The position numbers and the translations under genes were made by a program. Of a DNA stretch of 64,000 bases, positions 23,682 through 31,112 are shown one piece after another (positions within the stretch are counted from its first letter, which is position 1; the number at the start of each line of letters is the position of its first letter). The stretch comes from Sutcliffiella cohnii (GTDB lineage Bacteria > Bacillota > Bacilli > Bacillales > Bacillaceae_I). The stretch lies in the NCBI RefSeq assembly GCF_002250055.1, contig NZ_CP018866.1:1728501-1792500 (forward strand), given 5' to 3'. The notes beneath the pieces were generated by a model, which was not told the origin of the DNA, made no database searches, and worked only from the letters and a program-made list of their open reading frames with translations.

Positions 23682-23855
23682 ATGAATTTTAAAAGCACTC
23701 TACAAGAAGCACAAGACATAATCCATCAAGCGCATCATCATTTAAAGCAAGTTAGCTCTAATAGTCCAGAAGCAGAGGCGTGTCACTTTGCTCAAAAAGA
23801 ACTTGAAAAAGCTCAACAGAAAATTCAACAAGTTCAACAACAAATTAATGAATAG
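23682..23855 (+). CDS. Small coiled-coil protein, unknown function
   Basis: A 57-residue, Gln/Glu/His-rich helical protein with MNFKSTLQEAQDIIHQAHHH and QKELEKAQQKIQQVQQQINE as its ends, which would form a long amphipathic helix or coiled coil. The ATG at 23682 follows AAGGGATG; an ATG three codons earlier is possible. It is ended by a strong terminator. Family not recognised. Confidence 0.55.
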   Translation: MNFKSTLQEAQDIIHQAHHHLKQVSSNSPEAEACHFAQKELEKAQQKIQQVQQQINE

Positions 23856-23859
23856 TGGC

Positions 23860-23902
23860 GGTCCCCAAATCAGTTAAAACTGACTTCGGGGACCTTCTTT
23901 TA
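23860..23902 (+). terminator. Strong intrinsic terminator
   Basis: GGTCCCC pairs with GGGGACC, with an inner TCAGT/ACTGA stem, followed by TTCTTTT. The 105-bp repeat array begins 17 bases later. Confidence 0.9.
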
Positions 23903-23918
23903 TGGCATAAGAGTAATT

Positions 23919-24267
23919 GTACATAGGAAACGAGAAGTGGTGCATACCCTCACCGGTTGTGGTGCATAAGCTACCGAAAAGTCAGCATAAAGGTAGTGCT
24001 GGTGCATAGGAAACGGGAAGTGATGCATAGGTTAGGTCAAAGTAGTGCATATCCTCACCGGTTGTGGTGCATAAGCTACCGAAAAGTCAGCATAAAGGTA
24101 GTGCTGGTGCGTAGGAAACGGGAAGTGGTGCATAGGTTAGGTCAAAGTAGTGCATACCCTCACCGGTTGTGGTGCATAAGCTACCGAAAAGTCAGCATAA
24201 AGGTAGTGTTGGTGCATAGGAAACGGGAAGTGATGCATATGCTTGGTCAAAGTGGTGCATACCCTCC
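23919..24267 (+). repeat. 105-bp tandem array built from five ~21-bp words
   Basis: Three full 105-bp units follow one partial unit. The same anchors recur at exactly 105 bp, for example TGCATA(C/T)CCTCACCGG at 23941, 24046 and 24151, and TGCATACCCTCC at 24256. Inside each unit the anchors TGCATA or AGCATA recur at 22, 20, 20, 21 and 22 bp, so the unit is five words of about 21 bp. The first partial copy lacks one 21-bp word, which indicates gain or loss of single words. The copies are nearly identical. The open frame across it comes from the repeat length being a multiple of three and is not a gene. Confidence 0.9.
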
Positions 24268-24447
24268 GATTTTTTAAGCATAAAACTATGTAAAGTCAGC
24301 GTGAATATGGAACTTGGACAAGCTCGTTTATTTTAATTGCAAACAAGCTTTAAATATTTATCAAAAAATCACAAGTGATATAGAGGTTTTTCAAACATTT
24401 TGTCGAAAAATAAAAAAGTAAACTAACTAAAGAAAGAAGATAGGACA

Positions 24448-24897
24448 ATGACAAAACTAGAAAAGATGAGTAAAGACGACATATGGAATGCAGTAATACA
24501 AATAATAAGTAGTAATGATTATCCAACAGAAAGTAAAATGCTCAACGAATTATTTATCGTCTTTCAGTACTATTCAGAGCTAGAAAGCGGAGGGCATGAA
24601 AGTTTCTTCAATTGGATGCAGGGGGATATTGAAGAAGTAGGTGTATCCGATTATTTAAACGATTTAATTTACGTTTTAGTAAAAATAGGTGCCAATGAAT
24701 GTGCAGTTATTATGAAAAAGTATGGCTACGAGATGTGGCAGTTTTTTAAAGCTCTAGAAGCAGGGGAAATGGTCGAGGACAGTTTTTATCAGGTCATTGA
24801 AATAGCTGATCGAGAATATTACTCTCAAGATGGTAAACTAGAACAGCTATTAGAAGAGTATTTTGTAAAAGTATATCCACAATTAATCAATGAGTAG
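24448..24897 (+). CDS. DUF4375/DMP19-like protein
   Basis: A 149-residue acidic soluble protein with LFIVFQYYSELESGGHESFFNWMQGDI, IYVLVKIGANECAVIM and a final LLEEYFVKVYPQL. The Y-Y-x-E-x-x-x-GG-x-x-x-F-F-x-N pattern resembles the DMP19/DUF4375 family, which often occurs near SUKH-like and immunity genes; a function in toxin immunity is not established. The ATG follows GAAGATAGG. The upstream 24268-24447 shows no other feature. Confidence 0.65.
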   Translation: MTKLEKMSKDDIWNAVIQIISSNDYPTESKMLNELFIVFQYYSELESGGHESFFNWMQGDIEEVGVSDYLNDLIYVLVKIGANECAVIMKKYGYEMWQFFKALEAGEMVEDSFYQVIEIADREYYSQDGKLEQLLEEYFVKVYPQLINE

Positions 24898-24910
24898 TAT
24901 AGGAAGGGGG

Positions 24911-24948
24911 GGAACAGTTCTTGCTAAGAGAGTAAGAACTGTTTTCCA
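24911..24948. terminator. Bidirectional intrinsic terminator
   Basis: GGAACAGTTCTT pairs with AAGAACTGTTTTCC around an 11-nt loop. It lies between the DUF4375-like gene and the convergent DUF1284 gene. Confidence 0.85.
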
Positions 24949-24949
24949 A

Positions 24950-25366
24950 TTACTCTACTTTTCTCAATCCTTTCCCATCCAACATTTCCTGTACACCTTC
25001 CTCACACACACCATATGTTCTCCATGAACAAGACTCACAAACGGTTTGTATATCAGTTGGCACTACATGCTGACGAATTCGAAATTCAATGTCTTTCCAT
25101 TTTAGCATTTGCCCAATTTTTAAATCCATCTTTTCTAAAATAGCGGCATCCCGCTCATATATGGTTTTGTCTTTACAATGATATTCACCGGTGTTAGGAT
25201 ATTTTTCACACAATTGATCTGGTCCTTTTACGATTTGAATCCATGTTTCAGGATCGTTTCGAAGCGTTTGATGCAATTTCGTCATATTCTCCACATACTC
25301 TTTTGAATACCCCATCCCTCGATAGCCAAGTAGGCAAAATAAATGATGTCCGCGCAATCTGTACAT
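24950..25366 (-). CDS. DUF1284 domain protein
   Basis: A 138-residue protein with MYRLRGHHLFCLLGYRGMGY at the start. LRGHHLFCLLGYRGMGYS and the four-Cys region at the C-terminus (CESCSWRTYGVC) match the DUF1284 family. The conserved Cys and His residues suggest a metal or iron-sulfur site (KYPNTGEYHC and CESC), but the function is unknown. The ATG follows GGAGGTA. It is monocistronic. Confidence 0.88.
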   Translation of the reverse strand: MYRLRGHHLFCLLGYRGMGYSKEYVENMTKLHQTLRNDPETWIQIVKGPDQLCEKYPNTGEYHCKDKTIYERDAAILEKMDLKIGQMLKWKDIEFRIRQHVVPTDIQTVCESCSWRTYGVCEEGVQEMLDGKGLRKVE

Positions 25367-25574
25367 AATTACCTCCGATCACTTCTATAAGTAAACTGAA
25401 ATTTAATCAAAGTTAACATATTTTTATAGTATCATAATTTATGAGTATTTAAAATTCACTAATGTTGTTAACTTTCTTAAAGGCCACACATAGAAACTAG
25501 TTTATGAAAGTGGTACGGCTTGTAAATGTTCAGAATGTTTGTTAACATCAAGATGTAGTTAAATAGTGTAAAAA
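25367..25574. other. Noncoding stretch before the TPP riboswitch
   Basis: About 200 bp between the divergent DUF1284 and tenA genes with no coding signal. It must hold both promoters. TTGTTAACAT at 25539 and nearby AT-rich segments are candidates, but I cannot assign a clear -10 and -35 pair. Confidence 0.4.
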
Positions 25575-25660
25575 CACTAGGGGTGCTTTTTTAGCTGAGA
25601 GAGACAATCTGTCTTAACCCTTTAACCTGCTCTAGGTAATGCTAGCGAAGGGAAGTGGAG
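25575..25660 (+). ncRNA. TPP (THI-box) riboswitch
   Basis: CACTAGGGGTGC, then TTAGCTGAGA, AACCCTTTAACCTGCTCTAG, GTAATGCTAGCG and AAGGGAAGTGG form the conserved thiamine pyrophosphate aptamer. The P1 strands CACT and AGTG are complementary. It precedes a terminator and tenA and should repress them when TPP is abundant. Confidence 0.95.
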
Positions 25661-25691
25661 TATATAGGACAGGTATGTCTCTTTCAACTAT

Positions 25692-25723
25692 AACCACTTT
25701 CTTTTAGAGAGTGGTTTTTTATT
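25692..25723 (+). terminator. Riboswitch expression-platform terminator
   Basis: AACCACTTTC pairs with GAGAGTGGTT around a 5-nt loop, with a T run after the stem, between the aptamer and the tenA ribosome binding site. Confidence 0.85.
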
Positions 25724-25744
25724 TTTAAAAAGGAGAGGATACAA

Positions 25745-26416
25745 ATGAAATTTACTGAGAGATTAAAAGAGAAGTTAGAGCCAATTTGGAGACAAAATCA
25801 TTCCCATCCATTTGTGGTGGAAATGGGGAACGGGACACTAGATAAAGAGAAATTCAGATTTTATATGGTCCAAGATTATGTGTATTTAATTGACTATGCT
25901 AAATTGTTCAGTATTGGGGCATTAAAAGCAACAGATGTGAAAACGATGGAGAAATTTGCAGCGCTATTGCACGGAACGCTACATGAAGAAATGGATCTTC
26001 ACCGTAGTTATGCAGCTCAGTTTGGTATATCTCCTGAAGAGTTAGAAAATGCGGAGCCGTCTCCTATCACTTTAGCTTATACACATTATATGTTACATAA
26101 AGGACAAAACGGGACGTTGGCGGAACTCGTAGCAGCCCTTTTGCCTTGTGCGTGGAGCTATTGGGAAATTGGGAAAGAGTTAAGTCAAATTCCTGGTGCA
26201 ACGGATCATGAGTTGTATGGTGAATGGGTTCGTATGTACAGCTCAGAGGAATTTGGTCAGCTTGCAACGTGGTGTATTGATTTAATGGATGAATTAGCAG
26301 AAGGAAAATCGGACACTGAGCTACTAGAATTAGAGAAAATCTTTTTAAACACAACACGATTTGAATATATGTTCTGGGACATGGCGTACAACAACCAAAT
26401 GTGGCCGGGAGAATAA
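25745..26416 (+). CDS. tenA: Aminopyrimidine aminohydrolase (thiaminase II), TenA
   Basis: A 223-residue TenA protein. It has Asp44 in MVQDYVY, the ALLPCAWSYWEIG motif with catalytic Cys135, and a Glu near 207 in TTRFEYMFW. These positions agree with B. subtilis TenA, which hydrolyses aminopyrimidine thiamine degradation products so the pyrimidine can be salvaged. The ATG follows AAAAGGAGAGG. It is the only gene under the TPP riboswitch at 25575 and ends in its own terminator. The usual thiamine genes (thiOSGF, thiDE) are not in this window. Confidence 0.95.
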   Translation: MKFTERLKEKLEPIWRQNHSHPFVVEMGNGTLDKEKFRFYMVQDYVYLIDYAKLFSIGALKATDVKTMEKFAALLHGTLHEEMDLHRSYAAQFGISPEELENAEPSPITLAYTHYMLHKGQNGTLAELVAALLPCAWSYWEIGKELSQIPGATDHELYGEWVRMYSSEEFGQLATWCIDLMDELAEGKSDTELLELEKIFLNTTRFEYMFWDMAYNNQMWPGE

Positions 26417-26428
26417 CTAAGATATACT

Positions 26429-26458
26429 AGAGTAACGATGCTTCGTTACTCTTTTTTT
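26429..26458 (+). terminator. Intrinsic terminator of tenA
   Basis: AGAGTAACGA pairs with TCGTTACTCT around a 4-nt loop and is followed by T residues. Confidence 0.93.
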
Positions 26459-26471
26459 CGTTTTAACGTAA

Positions 26472-26512
26472 TGAAACTTCTATACTTAATATTTCGTACT
26501 ATTAGTATAGAA
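26472..26512 (+). promoter_or_regulatory. ECF-type promoter overlapped by an inverted repeat
   Basis: TGAAAC (26472-26477), 17 nt, CGTACT (26495-26500) is an exact sigma-W-like arrangement. It is overlapped by an inverted repeat: ACTTCTATACTTAAT at 26476-26490 and ATTAGTATAGAAGT at 26499-26512, with one unpaired base. The repeat covers the -10 box, so it could be an operator. The TTG start at 26532 lies downstream. Confidence 0.6.
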
Positions 26513-26531
26513 GTATTAAGGGGGAAACAAT

Positions 26532-27467
26532 TTGTTCACAGACTTAAATGAAAAGTTAATAGTATCAAAAGAAAAAATGCGTAAAAAAGTAAAATATGAG
26601 GAGCATATCGAACGGTTACATGCATCCTTACAGGCAGAAGAATCTAAGAAAAATAAATTAGAAAAGCAATTGTTGAAAGAAAAGGAAGATGTTACTCGAT
26701 TAGAAAGCTTCTCCTTATCAAATATTTTTTACACAATAATCGGTAGAAAGCTTGAAAAGTTAGATAAAGAGCAGCAAGAAGTATTAGCTGCGAAGTTAAA
26801 GTACACTGAAGCGTTAGAAACAATTTCCGATATGGAGCGAGAGTTAGAAGAATATAAGGATAAGCACCTCGATGTTGCGTATGCCGATATAGAGTATGAA
26901 AAAATTATTCAAGAAAAAGAGCGCTTAATTCATGACAAACATTCCATATGGAGCGAAAGACTATATACACTTGCTGATCGAGAAGCAACGATAACTGCTA
27001 GTTTAAAAGAATATGAAGAGGCAATAGATGCGGGTAATAGCACTGTTTTGGCATTAAATAGAGCGTTGAATGAATTAAATTCGGCAAAAAATTGGTCCAC
27101 ATTTGATATGTTCGGTGGAGGGATCATTTCTACCGCAATGAAACATAGTCGGTTTGATGAGGCAAAACGTTACATACATCAAGCTCAAAGCCGTTTACGC
27201 CAGTTTCAAGAGGAGTTGTTAGATATTGAAAGTCATTTTGATGCGAATTTCGAGACAGGTGGATTATTAACATTTGCAGACTACTTCTTTGACGGCATCA
27301 TTGTTGATTGGATTGTACACGGAAAAATTAATGACTGTTACGACCAAACAGAAAAAACGAAAATAGACGTATCTAGAGTTTTGAAAATCCTCTTAGAGCA
27401 AAAGAGTGACTTGGAGAAGGAACTAATTAATGTACAAGCAGAAAGAATAGAAGTGTTGGAGAGTTAG
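26532..27467 (+). CDS. Coiled-coil protein, unknown function
   Basis: A 311-residue soluble protein without a signal peptide. Residues 20 to about 190 are heptad-rich coiled coil (EAEESKKNKLEKQLLKEKED-like and EEYKDKHLDVAYADIEYEKI). A conserved-looking middle contains NSAKNWSTFDMFGGGIISTA and FDANFETGGLLTFADYFFDG IIVDWIVHG. A further helix closes it. The W-S-T-F-D-M-F-GGG motif recurs in proteins I have seen in Bacillus and other bacteria, without a known role. The start is TTG behind GGGGGAAA. The promoter at 26472 places it among the probable ECF targets. Confidence 0.65.
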   Translation: MFTDLNEKLIVSKEKMRKKVKYEEHIERLHASLQAEESKKNKLEKQLLKEKEDVTRLESFSLSNIFYTIIGRKLEKLDKEQQEVLAAKLKYTEALETISDMERELEEYKDKHLDVAYADIEYEKIIQEKERLIHDKHSIWSERLYTLADREATITASLKEYEEAIDAGNSTVLALNRALNELNSAKNWSTFDMFGGGIISTAMKHSRFDEAKRYIHQAQSRLRQFQEELLDIESHFDANFETGGLLTFADYFFDGIIVDWIVHGKINDCYDQTEKTKIDVSRVLKILLEQKSDLEKELINVQAERIEVLES

Positions 27468-27947
27468 TAGGAAAAAAGTTAGGAAATGGAGTAGAAAAAC
27501 GCCGGGATGAATATGAACATCATAACTTTTTAGAAATACTTAACAGGAATCGAAAATTACTTAACAGCTTTTCAGAAATACTTAACAGGAATCGAAAATT
27601 ACTTAACAGCTTTTCAGAAATACTTAACAGGAGTCGAAAAATACTTAACAACTTTTCAAAAATACTTAACAAGGATCGAAAATTACTTAACAGCTTTTCA
27701 AAAATACTTAACAAGAATCGAAAATGATCCAAAAATTACTGAACTCCATTATCGAGATTTAACAGATAAGGAACAATATGCTCTAAAGCTAGATGATTAT
27801 GAAGCAGCCCTGCAATTTACACCTAAATGGGTCTCCATAAACGAAGCGATTGTACAAAATAACAAAATAATAAATGAAGTAGAGCAGAACAGCTGGGTGA
27901 AACGAGAAAATTATGTTTTAAACGAGTTAAAAAAGTCCCTTAAGTAA
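27464..27947 (+). pseudogene. Gene remnant split by a 21-bp repeat array
   Basis: A coding-like stretch in one frame (27464-27532: LVGKKLGNGVEKRRDEYEHH plus NFL) continues after the array in another frame (about 27716-27947). The second part reads IENDPKITELHYRDLTDKEQ and YALKLDDYEAALQFTPKWVS, then ends SWVKRENYVLNELKKSLK at TAA 27945-27947. Neither part has a usable start codon. In the second frame the array reads as KYLTGIENYLTAFQ-like 14-residue repeats, and a TAG (27531-27533) stands where the other copies have CAG. The simplest reading is that the array expanded inside a gene and broke it. I do not recognise the gene. Confidence 0.6.
27533..27727 (+). repeat. 21-bp-phased CTTAAC array (42-bp double units)
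   Basis: Nine copies of CTTAAC lie at 27539, 27560, 27581, 27602, 27623, 27644, 27665, 27686 and 27707, exactly 21 bp apart. Two alternating words, TACTTAACAGGAATCGAAAA and TACTTAACAGCTTTTCAGAA, form a 42-bp double unit. Because 21 is a multiple of three, several frames are open on both strands. A 70-residue Leu/Ser/Phe-rich frame on the minus strand is an artefact. Confidence 0.9.
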
Positions 27948-27962
27948 TGGTTGTGCTACAGA

Positions 27963-28000
27963 AAAAAAGACCGACTACAACAGAAGCAGTCGGTCTTTTA
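27963..28000 (+). terminator. Intrinsic terminator
   Basis: AAAGACCGACT pairs with AGTCGGTCTTT around an 11-nt loop, and a T run follows. Confidence 0.88.
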
Positions 28001-28125
28001 TGATGGAACCAAATCGACAAGGTTCAACATATTTCTTACATAAAAAGGATTTTTTTAAGCCGTATGGAATTTATAGTAAGAGAGATTTTGTCGTCTCTTT
28101 ACTTTTTTGGGGATGAGGGATTTTG

Positions 28126-28536
28126 GTGATATTAAGGAAGATAATTGCGTTTATTTTAACAAGCTTACTAGTCCCGTTATTTTTAGTAGTTTGGGGTGGT
28201 GACTCATCTATCTTTTGGGGAATGTATGGGGTATTTCTCATGTATGGGACACCGTTTATTTTACTGTACGGTATGCCTGTTACGTTTTTAGCTGAAAGGT
28301 TAACGAGAAATATACAGAAGAGGAAAAGGCTTGCAGTATCGTTTGGGATTCATCTTTTTTTCGGTCTAGTTTGTGTGTTTATCGTCGGTTTTATTTTTAA
28401 GGAACCATTTGGGGAATGGGGCTTTTTTGGGGGGATTTTGTTTATCGGCTCAACTTTAGCTTCTATTATTCTTTGGAGCGTTGATGAGCTATTAAGAAAA
28501 CTTGTTGATTGGGAATCGATACAGAGTGCAATGTAA
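28126..28536 (+). CDS. Membrane protein, four predicted helices, unknown function
   Basis: A 136-residue protein with four hydrophobic helices (beginning ILRKIIAFILTSLLVPLFLV), a short charged loop (ERLTRNIQKRKR) and a charged C-terminus. The start is GTG at 28126 or TTG at 28123, both near GATGAGGG. No family recognised. It precedes the vWA/MoxR operon by about 130 bp but is separated from it by an ECF-type promoter. Confidence 0.6.
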   Translation: MILRKIIAFILTSLLVPLFLVVWGGDSSIFWGMYGVFLMYGTPFILLYGMPVTFLAERLTRNIQKRKRLAVSFGIHLFFGLVCVFIVGFIFKEPFGEWGFFGGILFIGSTLASIILWSVDELLRKLVDWESIQSAM

Positions 28537-28563
28537 TCTTTTAAAGAAATATATGTAGAAAAG

Positions 28564-28592
28564 GAAAACTTTTTCATTCCATTTACCGTCTA
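28564..28592 (+). promoter_or_regulatory. ECF-type promoter before the vWA/MoxR operon
   Basis: GAAAAC (28564-28569), 17 nt, CGTCTA (28587-28592). The -10 box and spacing equal those before both sigma genes in this window; the -35 box differs by one base from TGAAAC plus a shift. A start near 28600 gives a leader of about 68 nt to the TTG at 28668. Confidence 0.5.
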
Positions 28593-28667
28593 AGAAGATA
28601 GAAGTTATTATTTTACCAAAAAAGAGAAATAAGATTTAGGTTACATAATGATATAGGGGGAAGTCAC

Positions 28668-31112
28668 TTGAGGAAATTTATGTATTTTATGCTTATTGCA
28701 CTACTGTTTAGTTTTTTAAATCCTACGACCACCAATGCAGAAACTAACGTAGAAGTGAAGGTGGAATATGGGGTTGATAATAAAGTTCAACAGTTTAAAG
28801 GATTCCCAGTTAGGGTCCAGCTAAAAAATAACGGTGAGTATATAAAAGGAGATTTAGTCGTTTTCTCGAGTCCGAGTTACAATGCATCAGGTAGCTACGT
28901 TGTGCCAGTAGAAATAGGAGCTGGAGAAACGAAAACAGTAGAGCTGTCTGTAAAAGGGATGAACGAATATTTCTCCTATTATGGCAACACACCTCCAAAT
29001 TTTATTAGTTTTTATGAAGGAGGAGTAGAAAAAGGGAAAGAAATTAAGCTAAAAGGTAATGCGTCCGCAAAACCTCGTTATTTAGGCGACAATCGGTTAG
29101 TTGTTGGAGTGCTAAGTAATAACTTCGATGCAGTAAATTATTTCAAACTAATTCGTCATCAATCGGAACCTATTGAGTTATTAAATGTTTCAGCCGATAA
29201 CATTCCTACTCAATCGTTCGGTTTAGAAATGTTCGATGTGCTACTTGTACATGATTTTGCTGTGTCCACGCTTACTTCTGAGCAACAAACTGCCATCAAA
29301 CAATGGGTAGCTAGTGGTGGATCCGTTATTTATGATACGAAAATTGGAATTTCCAACGACTTAGGAGAATTACAAGATTTTTTACTTTTCCAACCATCGA
29401 ATGAAGTTGCATTGGATACTCTCGTTGAAGATGGAAGTTTACCAAGCGGAATTTCTACATTTACTGGTCAGGTAAGTGATGAAACCTCTCAAGTAATCGC
29501 AAAGGATGGCGATGTTCCACTCGTTTATCATAAATCAATTGGCCTTGGTAAGGTTACGCAAGTAAATAGTAATTTAGGATCAGATGCTTGGAAGGATTGG
29601 GAGCATTTAAATCTGTGGTGGAGGGCCATTTTACAAAAAGCTTCTAGTAAAAATGTGAACAGCTACCACCATCCTAGTTTCTATGAAAACCTTTACGAAC
29701 TGACAAGTGTTGGAGAATCGTTTCCAGGCTCCATTATTTCCGTTCCATTATTAATTGGGGCATTTATTCTTTATTTAATTGTTTTAATACCGATCTTATA
29801 TTTTATTCTTCACAAAAAGGATAAACGTGAACATGCGTGGTGGATTATTCCGACGATTGCGATTATGACTAGTGTGATGATCTTTGTAATTGGTGCGAAA
29901 GATCGAATCGCCGGAACGCAAATTAACGAATCTACTATATTGTTAATGAATGAAGACTCGTCTCAGCCAGCTTCAGGTGTTGGTATTGTATCAATACTAA
30001 CGAATAGTGGTGGAGCGTACAAAATTTCTACTGAGCATGAAGGAGTAGATTTGTTCCCAATTGTGTATGGTTATGATAATAACTTTGAAACAGCAAGACG
30101 TCATGCTTACATTCAGACTGGCGTACAAGGGACAGAAATTACGTATAACAATGTTGACTATTGGTCTATTCGTACTGCACTAGGAAAAGTTCAATCTGTT
30201 CAATTAGGTGATATGAATGTTGATCTCGGTATTGAAGGGGAGAAAATAGTCGGTACCGTTGAAAACTTACTTCCTTACGAGCTAAAAGACGCACACTTAT
30301 TAGCTGGGAGCAGTGCAACTAAATTAGGGGACATAGGAATAGGTGAAAAATTTCAAGTGAACGCGGAATTAACGCAAAAAAACGTGGCAAACGCCTTAAC
30401 GGCACCTACTCAATTTGTTAGTGGTCGTGTTTTTCCTGAAATACACAAAAAAATGACGAACTCCTATTATGGTACTAATATTGAAAAAGACGAGTTAGAA
30501 GAATGGAGAAAATATCAAATGCTTTCCATGCTCCTAAATAATAATCAAGTATTCTCGGTTGATCAACCAATATTGATTGGATTTGTTCATCAATCTATCT
30601 TGGAACCGAAAGTTAATGGGAAGAGTGAAAATAGTACTTCTATGCATTTAGTCGCTATTCCTGTAAAAATGAAAATAGATGAAGTGGGAATCTTTAATAT
30701 GAAAGAAGAACATTTCTCTCCAACGATTTCTGTAATGGAAGGTGAAAGAGGCACGATTTACCATAACGGATTGGATTACGGGGAGCAATTTATCCATTTA
30801 GGTCCAGGTAGCTATACAATCCAGTATCAGTTGCCAGATATTATTAATAAAGAGAAAGATGCGATAAATGAAATAAAGCTGAAACTTAGAACGAGAAATG
30901 AAATGATTGAATACTTTTTATTTAATAGTAAAACAAATGAGTTAGAAGGTTTACCGAATGAACATACCGTCAAAATTGACTCGAATGTAGAAGAGTATAT
31001 CAATGAAAATAACTCGATACAGATAATGGTGAAAATTGATCCATCTACTGATTCAGAAATTACTGTGCCAGCAATCGAGATCGAGGGGGAACTGAACAAT
31101 GATCGAAATTAA
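28668..31112 (+). CDS. Large exported membrane protein at the head of the ABC/MoxR/vWA operon
   Basis: An 814-residue protein with a signal peptide (MRKFMYFMLIALLFSFLNPT, then TTNAE). An extracytoplasmic region of about 330 residues follows. It holds a flavodoxin- or GATase-like segment (FDVLLVHDF and SGGSVIYDT) that resembles the domain in the 920-aa vWA protein of the same operon. Two membrane helices lie near 358-382 and 392-412, and a long C-terminal domain ends in beta-rich repeats. The start is TTG behind GGGGGAAG. Its 3' end overlaps the ABC ATPase gene by 14 bp. The function is unknown; the layout suggests a membrane or envelope scaffold. Confidence 0.75.
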   Translation: MRKFMYFMLIALLFSFLNPTTTNAETNVEVKVEYGVDNKVQQFKGFPVRVQLKNNGEYIKGDLVVFSSPSYNASGSYVVPVEIGAGETKTVELSVKGMNEYFSYYGNTPPNFISFYEGGVEKGKEIKLKGNASAKPRYLGDNRLVVGVLSNNFDAVNYFKLIRHQSEPIELLNVSADNIPTQSFGLEMFDVLLVHDFAVSTLTSEQQTAIKQWVASGGSVIYDTKIGISNDLGELQDFLLFQPSNEVALDTLVEDGSLPSGISTFTGQVSDETSQVIAKDGDVPLVYHKSIGLGKVTQVNSNLGSDAWKDWEHLNLWWRAILQKASSKNVNSYHHPSFYENLYELTSVGESFPGSIISVPLLIGAFILYLIVLIPILYFILHKKDKREHAWWIIPTIAIMTSVMIFVIGAKDRIAGTQINESTILLMNEDSSQPASGVGIVSILTNSGGAYKISTEHEGVDLFPIVYGYDNNFETARRHAYIQTGVQGTEITYNNVDYWSIRTALGKVQSVQLGDMNVDLGIEGEKIVGTVENLLPYELKDAHLLAGSSATKLGDIGIGEKFQVNAELTQKNVANALTAPTQFVSGRVFPEIHKKMTNSYYGTNIEKDELEEWRKYQMLSMLLNNNQVFSVDQPILIGFVHQSILEPKVNGKSENSTSMHLVAIPVKMKIDEVGIFNMKEEHFSPTISVMEGERGTIYHNGLDYGEQFIHLGPGSYTIQYQLPDIINKEKDAINEIKLKLRTRNEMIEYFLFNSKTNELEGLPNEHTVKIDSNVEEYINENNSIQIMVKIDPSTDSEITVPAIEIEGELNNDRN

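Noticed and set aside
23919-24267. CRISPR array
   Set aside because: The repeat unit is 105 bp with no unique spacers and no cas genes nearby.
23957-24277. A 106-residue plus-strand frame across the 105-bp array
   Set aside because: The frame is open only because 105 is a multiple of three. The protein is a 35-residue repeat (CISYRKV...), with no normal ribosome binding site and no match to known proteins.
27520-27732. A 70-residue minus-strand frame rich in Leu, Ser and Phe
   Set aside because: It is a read-through of the 21-bp array on the other strand. Several frames are open for the same reason, and there is no ribosome binding site.
28086-28096. CGTCTC as another ECF -10 box before the gene at 28126
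   Set aside because: No AAC-type -35 lies 16-17 nt upstream, so it is not counted.
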